Source: an uncultured Prevotella sp. (GTDB lineage Bacteria > Bacteroidota > Bacteroidia > Bacteroidales > Bacteroidaceae). From it: 64,000 nt of DNA. Both the position numbers and the translations under genes were made by a program. The notes beneath the pieces are model-generated. The model searched no databases and had not been told where the DNA came from. It worked only from the letters and a program-made list of their open reading frames with translations. The stretch is taken from the NCBI GenBank assembly GCA_937901345.1, contig CALCHM010000127.1, forward strand, positions 5,229 through 69,228, read 5' to 3'. Below, one piece after another: positions 43,801 through 50,781 of the stretch (within the stretch, counting starts at the first letter, position 1; every line of letters starts with the position of its first letter).

Positions 43801-45163
43801 CAGAATCGTCAACAACGATGACTTCTAAATTATTGAGCGATTGCCAAATCTTGAAATCTTGGAATAGGGGAGAGGAACGTGGAATTACACGACTACCGAC
43901 CACAATGGTTTTCTTTTTGCCATCGCGGAGTACAACCTCTTGATCCTTGCGCTCAAATTCACAGATGCTGATGAGTGACTTTTGACTCTTCAAACGACGT
44001 TGGAAGAAGATGACGACATCACGAATCTCTGCTTTTAATTCTGGAGTAAGTTGAGGATGGAAACGTGCTTGACTTTCCCAAATCGCTTCAAACTCATCCA
44101 TGTAGTCTTGACGATAGAATACGAGATTCTTCAAACTATTGTGACGATTTTCGTTGAGGCGGTTCAACAAGTATTGCCCAACTGTAAGATGATTGAAGAA
44201 TAAATTCTTGCTTCTGTCACTAATGGCTCCTAAATAACCACTCGACTTATTGATATCTGCATTAATTTCCTGTAAAACGATGGCCAATTCTTCTGGGTGC
44301 ATCTTTTCAGATAGCGCTTTGTCTCGCCAAGCATAATTTTCCTTTTTCAACTCAGCACCCTTTGCCTTACGATTAGGTTTTACGAGTTTAAACTCGATGT
44401 CCTTAATTTCATTTTGCGCTAACTCCTCATTCCAAGTCTTACGCTGCTCGGTCCATACAAAACTTTTGGCAAGGATATCCCATGTTTGCGATGCATTTTT
44501 ACCCGTGAGCGCTTCTTTTAACTCAGAAGTTAGTATTTCGGGATAAAATTGACTTTGGAAATCCCAGATACGATTAAATTCTTGTTGCAAGTCTGAACGA
44601 TAGAAATCAGGTAGCGCCTTCTTACCGTCACTCAAAATTTGAAAGCACAATTGTCCAGGGGTAAGGTTTTCATCATAAAGTTTTTTTGCAACGGTCATAC
44701 CATCAATCAACTTTCCATCTTCCCCACTTTTTGCTTTACGACTACTCTTATACCCGCGCTTTTTATTAATCATGAGGAGCACACGCGCAAACTCTTGCAG
44801 GGATATTTGTTTTGTAACGGCTTTCGCACGTAAGTTGTACGTTTCGTGAGTGGAAGATGCACCATTTTCAGATAGCAGCGTTTCATCTGCGATAAAACCA
44901 TTCTTTCTAAGAATGCTCAACAGAGTAGAACGACGCTGCTTATAGCGTTGAAGATTACGGTGAGCACTACGTTTTTGGCGTCGTACCTGATTTGTTTCCA
45001 CCGCCTTACCCTTTTCATAGTTAGAAGATTCATCTACAGTCAAGGGGTTAACGCGAACTCCTAATTTTATGATAGAAGATAGTTCGGATTCGTGTTCTGC
45101 TTCATTGACCAGCGCCCAACCTATACTTGTTGTACCGAGGTCTAAACCTAATATTTGTTTCAT
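40865..45163 (-). CDS. cas9: CRISPR-associated endonuclease Cas9, subtype II-C
   Basis: Cas9 is the RNA-guided double-strand DNA nuclease. RuvC-I reads LGLDLGTTSIGWALVN (Asp8). The arginine-rich bridge helix at 60-80 is RRQKRSAHRNLQRYKQRRST. RuvC-II is EIRVELAREL (Glu733). HNH is EIDIEHIIPQARLFDD, with catalytic His817 and a downstream Asn near 840. RuvC-III is DHRHHAMDALTVAF (His980, Asp983). All catalytic residues are present. At 1432 residues it is in the range of long Bacteroidetes II-C proteins. The C-terminal part repeats FGGDPKKAF and NPIWLNE twice about 80 residues apart, which I believe is normal in this clade. Gene order cas9-cas1-cas2-array without csn2/cas4 defines II-C. Confidence 0.98.
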   Translation of the reverse strand: MKQILGLDLGTTSIGWALVNEAEHESELSSIIKLGVRVNPLTVDESSNYEKGKAVETNQVRRQKRSAHRNLQRYKQRRSTLLSILRKNGFIADETLLSENGASSTHETYNLRAKAVTKQISLQEFARVLLMINKKRGYKSSRKAKSGEDGKLIDGMTVAKKLYDENLTPGQLCFQILSDGKKALPDFYRSDLQQEFNRIWDFQSQFYPEILTSELKEALTGKNASQTWDILAKSFVWTEQRKTWNEELAQNEIKDIEFKLVKPNRKAKGAELKKENYAWRDKALSEKMHPEELAIVLQEINADINKSSGYLGAISDRSKNLFFNHLTVGQYLLNRLNENRHNSLKNLVFYRQDYMDEFEAIWESQARFHPQLTPELKAEIRDVVIFFQRRLKSQKSLISICEFERKDQEVVLRDGKKKTIVVGSRVIPRSSPLFQDFKIWQSLNNLEVIVVDDSGKKKRAKKNVALPTNATEASEALELEGRRRLTQEEKEILAEELSIKAELKKAQILKLLFDKTDALDLNFESVKGNTTGNLFYQAFSAMMDLSGHEPLDFKKPSAALKTQVRAVFESLGWNCEILDTQVYLDQPLDDQLFYQLWHLLYSFEGDNSATGDSKLKEKLTSLCGCSTDYVSPLMDMVFEDDYGSLSAKAIRNILPYMKEGCGYDVACTYAGYRHSASSLTKEEIEQKELLDQLELLPKNALRNPVVEKILNQMVNVVNEIINTYGRPDEIRVELARELKKNQKEREQMTKAISTATKQQEQIRELLQQEFGISHPSRNDIIRYRLYEELKANGYKTLYSDTYIPREKLFSKEIDIEHIIPQARLFDDSFSNKTLEYRDVNIKKGKQTAYDFVRETYGEEGLKRYLETCTSVFAQQKTKLKKLKMTEAEIPEDFIERDLRNTQYIAKRALAMLHTICRRVVATSGSITEQLRKDWELVDIMKELNWDKYAALGKVSYHQDRDGRQIGRITDWTKRNDHRHHAMDALTVAFTKPAFIQYFNNKNAAHQEGSELYGIRNAYFQNGRAIAPIPLHTFRAEALRQLAQILVSIKAKNKVVTLNVNKVRKPKGGTFTKVQLTPRGQLHNETIYGSRREYVTKDESVGSAFDATKIATVCKQIYREALLWRLNQFGGDPKKAFTGKNALDKNPIWLNETHTKAVPQKVKTVSLDTTYTIRKDVSPDLNVAKVVDVKIRQLLEARLEAFGGDPKKAFINLDENPIWLNEAQGISIKRVTIYGVSNPQPLHDKRDKEGRLILDEQGKRIPVDFVNTSNNHHVAIYQKPVLDKKGLPVLDEDGMPCMELDEDTVTFYKAVARVNQGLPAVDKEYKREEGWKFLYTMKQNEYFVFPNEATGFDPKDVDLLDPNNYEMISPNLFRVQSISTKDYFFRHHLETKIEYSNELKGITWKRLKSLGMMSKIVKVRINHIGQIVAVGEY

Positions 45164-45192
45164 GATAGATTTTTATTTGTATGTTTGGAATT

Positions 45193-45223
45193 CAAAATTA
45201 AGCATTAATCAGAATTAGGCAAA
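45193..45223 (-). promoter_or_regulatory. Promoter of cas9
   Basis: On the minus strand TTTG (45223-45220), a 19-nt spacer and TAATTTTG (45200-45193) match the Bacteroidetes consensus. The ATG is 29 nt beyond. Confidence 0.8.
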
Positions 45224-45227
45224 AACA

Positions 45228-45259
45228 TTTGGTGGATTCGTTAAAATACCTTTACTTTG
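45228..45259 (+). promoter_or_regulatory. Promoter of the tracrRNA
   Basis: TTTG (45228-45231), a 20-nt spacer and TTACTTTG (45252-45259, one mismatch to TAnnTTTG). It is divergent from, and back to back with, the cas9 promoter (the -33 boxes are 4 nt apart). Confidence 0.7.
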
Positions 45260-45262
45260 CAG

Positions 45263-45348
45263 TACTAATTTGAAGCAATTCTCAATAAGGATTTAGTTCC
45301 GTTGTGAAAACATTAGGTTGCCCTCGTCCTTCACGGGGGCATTTTTTT
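45263..45348 (+). ncRNA. tracrRNA of the type II-C CRISPR system
   Basis: The anti-repeat tactaatttgaagcaattct (45263 onward) is complementary to the repeat segment that starts gaattgctttc, with one bulged base and a mismatch. After it come aaggatttagttccgttgtg and an aaaacatt linker, as in other Bacteroidetes tracrRNAs. A 9-bp terminator hairpin follows (tgccctcgt/acgggggca, 45319-45341) with seven T residues. The length would be about 85 nt. It lies between cas9 and flanking DNA, divergent from cas9. The exact 5' end is inferred from the promoter. Confidence 0.88.
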
Positions 45349-45507
45349 GTTTTTACATTCTAACAGTAAGTAAAAACACTCGCGTAAGTTTACGTCACCT
45401 CCACCTTGTTTCGATTTTTTCATCTTTTGCGTCTCTTTGCGTTTTTGCGTGAGATAAAAACTGATGTTTGTTTCTCAAAGAGGAAAATGGGGAGCGAAGC
45501 GTTTTTG

Positions 45508-45677
45508 GGTAGATGTGTCTTCCAGGTTTCTGGAAAGGTTGATGTACCGGGGTAGATGTGTCTTCCAGGTTTCTGGAAAGGTTGATGTACCGGGGTAGAT
45601 GTGCTTTCCTGGTTTTCGGAAAGGTCGATGTACTGGGGTAGATGTGTCTTCCTGGTTTTCGGAAAGGTTATAGTACC
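45508..45677. repeat. 43-bp minisatellite, four copies
   Basis: Units start at 45508, 45551, 45594 and 45637, each beginning ggtagatgtg and containing (c/t)aggtttctggaaagg or a ggttttcggaaagg variant. The first two are identical; the last two differ at several bases. An open minus-strand frame through it is repeat-encoded, without support as a gene. Confidence 0.88.
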
Positions 45678-46149
45678 AGTGTCGCTGTTTCTAATTATCA
45701 TGAAAATGGTTTTTCCCCCAGTCGCAACTATTTTCTCGATTTTTTACCTGCTATTTCGGAGGTGTTTGTGAATTAACTATTCGTTTTCCAAAGAAAAACA
45801 AGAGGTCTCTTTGTATACACGTTGATTATTGTCTCCACGTATCATGTGGTATCTGTGCGTATTTTCTTGTCACACAGAAAGCACAGATATTCCTCGTGAT
45901 CCTCGTGATCCGTGGAGACAAGAAAACGCCCCGCATGGAACTGTTGAATCTGTTTAATCACGTTGATTATTATGTCTCCGGCGAATCTCGCGTATCTACG
46001 CGTATCTTTTTTCTCACGCAAAGGCGCAAAGGTTTTATATTGTCAACAGATTCACGGAAATACACAGAATTGCGATTTGCTGCACTCTCGCTCCGTGCGG
46101 ATGAAGACGTTCTGTGAATTTTGTGGATTCTGTGTGCGATATTATTTTT
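45678..46149. other. Intergenic sequence with short degenerate repeats, no gene
   Basis: It contains fragments such as tcctcgtgatcctcgtgatc (a direct repeat), two cacgttgattatt copies (about 45818 and 45960), and gtatct(a/g)cgcgtatct. No convincing frame or RNA gene is seen. Confidence 0.45.
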
Positions 46150-46335
46150 GGCAATGATATAGCAGTTGACCCATTACCACAGTCCCCTCCGCCCTTTGGG
46201 CATTTGACCTCGCAAACTCGGCCTTTTTTCTCCCTACCTTTGGTGGTACTCCCCCTAAATAGGGCGAGAAAGACGAGCTACGGAGGAGTGGAGGGGGTCT
46301 GTTAAAGTACTTGGGTTAACAGCTATATTATTACC
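46150..46335. mobile_element. MITE-like element, copy 3
   Basis: The left end is ggcaatgatatagcag and the right end is ctatattattacc, in inverted orientation. The interior has cagtcccctccgccctttgg and gagggggtctgtta, the same cargo type as copies 1 and 2 but shorter (186 bp). Noncoding. Confidence 0.78.
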
Positions 46336-46600
46336 CCAAAACTTTTCTAGAATGCTTATTGCCGACTTGCAATCGTGTCATTCCTCTTGTAAAATGTCCA
46401 TCAACAACGCGCTCTGAAAAAATGATTCGTTCATTAGTGACGTATCTTTTGATGTCATGCTTATTATTCTCCGACAATTTTCGGTTTGAAATACATCAGG
46501 TGCTCTGCGCGCTGTACAGTATTAAACCTAATGAGGACGTGCCAAAACATAGCGTTTTGACACGTCCTCATCTGTCGTAGGTGTAAGTCCGTTGTGGAAC

Positions 46601-46933
46601 CTATTTCTTAAGGAAGCAAGTTTTTAAAACAATACCACTGCCGTCAATCTTACAATCCACTTCCTCGGGATTCTCCGTGAGGCGAATGCTCTTCACCTTC
46701 GTGCCGCGCTTGATGACCATGGAAGAACCTTTTACCTTAAGGTCTTTGATAACAGTGACGGCATCGCCATCAAAAAGTTCAGCGCCATTGCTATCACGAG
46801 GTACGAGAACTTCTTCAGCACCTTCCTGATCCACTTCATGGAATTCGTGTGCACAATCAGGGCAAACAAAAAGCGAACCATCAAAATAAGTGTACTCACT
46901 GCCACACTTCGGGCAATTTGGAATGTCATTCAT
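46601..46933 (-). CDS. yjdM: PhnA/YjdM-family zinc-ribbon protein
   Basis: This small cytoplasmic protein was historically called alkylphosphonate utilisation protein PhnA; its true function is unclear. The N-terminal zinc ribbon is CPKCGSEYTYFDGSLFVCPD, continuing with C at residue 28. The C-terminal SH3-like PhnA domain has NGAELFDGDAVTVIKDLKVK, GSSMVIKRGTKVKSIRLT and VDCKIDGSGIVLKTCFLKK. At 110 residues it is full length. It is a single gene between mobile-element sequence and an unassigned stretch. Confidence 0.93.
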   Translation of the reverse strand: MNDIPNCPKCGSEYTYFDGSLFVCPDCAHEFHEVDQEGAEEVLVPRDSNGAELFDGDAVTVIKDLKVKGSSMVIKRGTKVKSIRLTENPEEVDCKIDGSGIVLKTCFLKK

Positions 46934-47602
46934 TGGAATAAAATTTTAGTATGTTGAAACTTCTCTACAAAGATACAACTTTTCAACGGAAAAAAACTTT
47001 TTTGGTTTATAACGCTCACACTATGTGCGTACACTTTGCAGGAAGTCTCAATGCTTCATAAATTTCAACCTTTGTGGTTCTTTGTTATGTTATACAAAAA
47101 ATGAAAAGCGACTACCAAATTATCCATTAATATTTAGCGTAACAATCTCCAAAGACTCAAATGTTACAATATTTGGAAAGATATTAGTCAAATCCTTTTT
47201 ACAGATTTACATATTTTAGTAATTTTGGAGGGGGATTGAATGCGTAAGTACGTACGCGTATATTACCATCAATCAACATACATATTAAAGAAGCGTCATT
47301 GATGCTTTGTTTTTGATTATTCGGAACCTCGGAAATTCAGAATTGCTGTCAAGAACAAGGTTGAAAGTGATGCCTGCGTGTATGGTATCCATCCCCGAGG
47401 TGTGCAGAGGACAGTAGTCCTTATTGCACATCTTTGGGGTACCTATCATATTACGTAGGTGTCTTTTCTTCTCGTTCACAGCAATGCCCATCCGAGGGGC
47501 CCGAATGAAGAACGAGTTGATATGGGCACCTACGTTTTTTTTGTATGTATGACAGAATGCTAACTTTATAGCAGTATAGGTAGCGCTGCTCGGTAATTTG
47601 AT
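46934..47602. other. Long region before the seven-gene operon, no confident gene
   Basis: A 68-codon minus-strand frame at 47285-47491 (contains MCNKDYCPLHTSGMDTIHAG) is the only candidate and has no recognised family. The plus strand has strong secondary structure ending in a hairpin with poly-T (listed separately). No tRNA and no clear consensus promoter for the operon were found; a gtag/cgctgct-type imperfect palindrome lies at about 47572-47592, just upstream of the first gene. Confidence 0.45.
47453..47542 (+). terminator. Large terminator-like hairpin upstream of the operon
   Basis: acgtaggtg (47453-47461) pairs with cacctacgt (47527-47535), followed by eight T residues. Inside, ctcgtt (47471-47476) pairs with aacgag (47511-47516). 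The plus-strand transcript it would end has no assigned gene, so it may end a small RNA or insulate the operon. Confidence 0.55.
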
Positions 47603-48898
47603 ATGTTCTGTAATAAGAATACCCTAAAAAAGGGTTGTTTTTGTGTAATGAGCTTGTTAGCAGTTACATTTGTTGTTGGTAATATAACCTGTTGCAATTC
47701 GAATTCTCGTAGAACAAAAAAAGAGAATCATAATGTAGTAAAACAAGACACAGCCACTGCTTACATTGATGCAAAAGACTTCAATCCTGTTGTAAATGTG
47801 TATATAGAAAATTCCGGCAGTATGGATGGTTATGTAAAGGGGCAAACTGATTTTGAACAGATTGTATATAATTACTTAGTAAACCTCAAACTAGCAAAAA
47901 TCACCTCAGAACTTAATCTGTTCTATATCAACTCCAGACTTTTACCTCAACAAGATGATGTTCAAGACTTCATAGAAAAACTTGAACCTTCTTCTTTTAA
48001 AGCAAAAGGGGGAAACAGAGGCGCATCCGATATTTCAAATATGATTGGTTTGATTATGAAAGAGATGAATGATTCAACAGTTTCCATTTTTATTTCCGAT
48101 TGTATATTCTCTCCTGGAAAGGGTAAGGATGCAGGTGAATTTCTTAATAATCAAAAAATCGGTATTAAAAATGTTGTTGGTCAATACTTTAACGACCATC
48201 CCAAACTTGCTGTTATGGGGTACCGTTGTTTATCCACCTTCAATGGTTATTATTATGATAAAAATGATTCTGGCACACAGTACATAGGGACACGTCCCTT
48301 CTATATTTGGTTGTTTGGTACACAAGGGGCGTTGAATCGTATTCAGATTGAAATGCAGAAGAATCGTTATCAGTTAGATAGGGTTCAAAATGATTTTATG
48401 GTGTTTGCAGGTGGTACTACAATGCCCGACTCTTGCTATGCGGTGAAAAGAGGTTCGGGAAAATTCGACTTGAAAAAGAGCGACCCGAAACATTCTATTG
48501 AGAATTTAAAAATAGACAAAAATGGCAAAGTGCGTTTTTCTGTAGAAGTAAACTATGCTCCTTTTATATTAAGCGACTCCTATCTTTGTGATACGTCAAT
48601 GTATGTGCTCAATGATCCAAAGTATAGGGTTGTTGCTGTGGAACGCATAAAGGAATATAAAAAATATTCACACGTTATTCATATTGAAGCAGACAGAGTA
48701 CATCCTTCTAATCTTGAAATAAAACTATGTACAGGTAAACCTGACTGGCCTGAATATTATAATGATAACGATGGAAATGCTATTTCTGATTCTAACGCAG
48801 AAAAAACTTTTGGTATTAAATACATGACAGATGGTATTGCAGAAGCCATTATCAGAAAGGATTATTATACACGAATGACAATTAACATAAATAAGTAA
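47603..48898 (+). CDS. Operon gene 1: exported vWA-like protein
   Basis: First gene of the seven-gene operon, 431 residues. An N-terminal hydrophobic segment (GCFCVMSLLAVTFVVGNITC) followed by a Cys pair suggests export, possibly as a lipoprotein, although the lipobox is not canonical. The next region begins a von Willebrand A-like fold: VVNVYIENSGSMDGYV has ENSGS in place of the DxSxS metal site. A Thr/Asp-rich second element lies at DSTVSIFISDCIFSPGKG. The C-terminal 200 residues are beta-rich and unassigned. The likely role is an extracytoplasmic binding or scaffold protein of the complex. The next gene begins 1 nt after its stop. Confidence 0.78.
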   Translation: MFCNKNTLKKGCFCVMSLLAVTFVVGNITCCNSNSRRTKKENHNVVKQDTATAYIDAKDFNPVVNVYIENSGSMDGYVKGQTDFEQIVYNYLVNLKLAKITSELNLFYINSRLLPQQDDVQDFIEKLEPSSFKAKGGNRGASDISNMIGLIMKEMNDSTVSIFISDCIFSPGKGKDAGEFLNNQKIGIKNVVGQYFNDHPKLAVMGYRCLSTFNGYYYDKNDSGTQYIGTRPFYIWLFGTQGALNRIQIEMQKNRYQLDRVQNDFMVFAGGTTMPDSCYAVKRGSGKFDLKKSDPKHSIENLKIDKNGKVRFSVEVNYAPFILSDSYLCDTSMYVLNDPKYRVVAVERIKEYKKYSHVIHIEADRVHPSNLEIKLCTGKPDWPEYYNDNDGNAISDSNAEKTFGIKYMTDGIAEAIIRKDYYTRMTININK

Positions 48899-48899
48899 T

Positions 48900-49361
48900 A
48901 TGGAAGAACTTTTCGGCAATTTATACAGCCTTCTTGAATCGTTTTATGGACAACCCCTCTCAGATTATTTGTGGGGTTACAATTGTAGCACACAAGATTA
49001 TGATTTGGACTTGCAATACAATCACTTTGGCATGATTGCAATAATCTTTGCGGTTGTCATACCACCAATCTATTATTATTTTTGGAATCCAGTGCGCCAT
49101 CAGCAATTAAAGTATTGGGGGTTAATGGTCGTTTCTGGTCTTATAAATTTTGCTATTGCATATTATAACCTAACTGTTGATTTGGATAATGGTTTGATTG
49201 GAGATTGTCTGCTTTATAACAGCGAAGGGACCCAAGTTATAGACTCCATGAACATAGTTATGTTCGGCATTGTAAATTTTATTTTTGCATGCATACTCTT
49301 TTTTATCTCCTCAATGATTGTCAAATGGGGAAGTAAAACAGTGAAACATTATCCTTTCTAA
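48900..49361 (+). CDS. Operon gene 2: three-helix membrane protein
   Basis: This 153-residue protein belongs to no recognised family. Three membrane segments are clear: GMIAIIFAVVIPPIYYYFW (about 43-61), YWGLMVVSGLINFAIAYYNL (about 74-93) and IVMFGIVNFIFACILFFISS (about 121-140). The N-terminal 40 residues are acidic and aromatic. It starts 1 nt after the vWA gene and ends 12 nt before the tubulin-like gene, so it is certainly cotranscribed. It may be the membrane anchor or channel element through which the outer vWA protein and inner NTPases communicate (inference). Confidence 0.82.
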   Translation: MEELFGNLYSLLESFYGQPLSDYLWGYNCSTQDYDLDLQYNHFGMIAIIFAVVIPPIYYYFWNPVRHQQLKYWGLMVVSGLINFAIAYYNLTVDLDNGLIGDCLLYNSEGTQVIDSMNIVMFGIVNFIFACILFFISSMIVKWGSKTVKHYPF

Positions 49362-49373
49362 AACTCTTAGGTT

Positions 49374-50777
49374 ATGAAAACATTTGTATTTGGAATCGGT
49401 GGCACAGGCGCTCGCGTTCTTCGCTCGTTGACATTATTGTTAGCATCTGGCGTTGAGTGCAAATCTACGATTGTGCCAGTTATTATAGACCCAGACTTGA
49501 ATAATGGAGACTTGACAAGAACGGTAAGTCTGATGCAACGTTATGCAACAGTTAGGAATGCCTTGAATTTTACAAATAATGGCAGGAATCAATTCTTTGG
49601 CACAGAAATCTTTGAACAATGTAATTTCCGATTGCCTATCAATAACTCTCAGAATGTGTCGTTCAAGGAGTTTATGGATATGGATAATATGACTACAGAG
49701 TCAAAAGCTATGCTCAAAATGCTCTATTCTGACAAGAATCTTGATTCAAATATGATTGTGGGGTTTAAGGGAAATCCCAATATAGGTAGCATTGTTTTAA
49801 ATCAGTTTGCTGATACAGAAGAGTTCAAGAATCTAGCCAATGATTTTACAGATGGTGATAGAATCTTTATTATCAGTTCCATCTTTGGTGGAACAGGAGC
49901 CAGTGGATTTCCACTTTTGTTAAAAACACTTAGAACGAATAACTCTCTTCCTAATCATGGTTTGATAAATAAGGCTGAGATTGGCGCTGTCACCGTACTC
50001 CCATATTTCAAGGTGGATCAAGATAATAACAGTAGCATTGAGTCTGATACATTCATTTCAAAGACTAAAGCCGCTCTTGCATATTATGATAAGAATATAG
50101 GTCGTGACATCAACACATTATATTATATAGGTGATAATTCAGCGGCACAAAAGTCATATGATAATAATGAAGGTGGAGATGCGCAAATGAATAAGGCCCA
50201 TGTCATTGAGATGTTATCAGCACTGGCTGTTGTTGACTTTGCTAATGCGCAATGTAATGCAGGTGGCCTTACATATAAAGAGTTTGGTTTGGTTTCGGAT
50301 GATGTAGAGAATATTATCTTCTCAGATTTCGCTCCAGGAACGATTGGACAAATTAGGAAACCCATGACACAGATGATGTTGTTTACTCATTATTTGAATA
50401 AGATGTCATTAGACACAATTCTTAGGCAGCAGTGGAGTAGGGATTATGGGCTTGACAGAAATTTCTTTGCCTCTGATTTTATAAACAATCTTCGTTATAT
50501 CCAAAACGACTACGAGACATGGTTGAAGGAAATGGGGGATAATCAAATTGGGTTTGCTCCGTTTACATGGAACAATAACAATCTGTATGATATTGTCAAT
50601 GGTCTTACTCCAAGCAAGTCTTTCTTCTCTCGTTTTAAGAAAGATAATTATGAGCTGTTTGATGCCACATTAGACAAGAAACATACATCAAATAATAGCG
50701 AAACAAAGGAGCAGAAGTTTGTTGAACTATTCTATCAATCAACAGAAACTCTCGCCCATGACAAACTAAATATGTAA
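49374..50777 (+). CDS. Operon gene 3: tubulin/FtsZ-like GTPase
   Basis: 467 residues. The N-terminus MKTFVFGIGGTGARVLRSL has the nucleotide-binding first loop of the tubulin superfamily. IFIISSIFGGTGASGFPLLL (about 163-182) is the glycine-rich tubulin signature, GGTGASG in place of GGGTGSG/GGGTGTG. IIDPDLNNGDLTRTV supplies the acidic loop after strand 2. It resembles the 'tubulin-like' (Tubulin_2-type) proteins, not cell-division FtsZ, and is longer. Makarova and Koonin (2010), as I recall, linked an FtsZ-like family to vWA and OmpA-type proteins in a predicted membrane-remodelling system; this operon fits that theme. It is presumed cytoplasmic, GTP-dependent and possibly polymerising. Confidence 0.82.
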   Translation: MKTFVFGIGGTGARVLRSLTLLLASGVECKSTIVPVIIDPDLNNGDLTRTVSLMQRYATVRNALNFTNNGRNQFFGTEIFEQCNFRLPINNSQNVSFKEFMDMDNMTTESKAMLKMLYSDKNLDSNMIVGFKGNPNIGSIVLNQFADTEEFKNLANDFTDGDRIFIISSIFGGTGASGFPLLLKTLRTNNSLPNHGLINKAEIGAVTVLPYFKVDQDNNSSIESDTFISKTKAALAYYDKNIGRDINTLYYIGDNSAAQKSYDNNEGGDAQMNKAHVIEMLSALAVVDFANAQCNAGGLTYKEFGLVSDDVENIIFSDFAPGTIGQIRKPMTQMMLFTHYLNKMSLDTILRQQWSRDYGLDRNFFASDFINNLRYIQNDYETWLKEMGDNQIGFAPFTWNNNNLYDIVNGLTPSKSFFSRFKKDNYELFDATLDKKHTSNNSETKEQKFVELFYQSTETLAHDKLNM

Positions 50778-50781
50778 GAAA

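Noticed and set aside
45420..45701. 93-codon minus-strand frame through the 43-bp repeats
   Set aside because: The peptide is only the translation of the tandem repeat; no homology-like region or promoter.
47285..47491. 68-codon minus-strand frame upstream of the operon
   Set aside because: No recognised family, and it overlaps strong plus-strand RNA-like structure. It is kept only as a possibility in the region note.
49374..50777. Possibility that the tubulin-like gene is cell-division FtsZ
   Set aside because: It lacks the usual FtsZ GGGTGTGA signature and C-terminal tail, is longer, and is not in a division-wall cluster.
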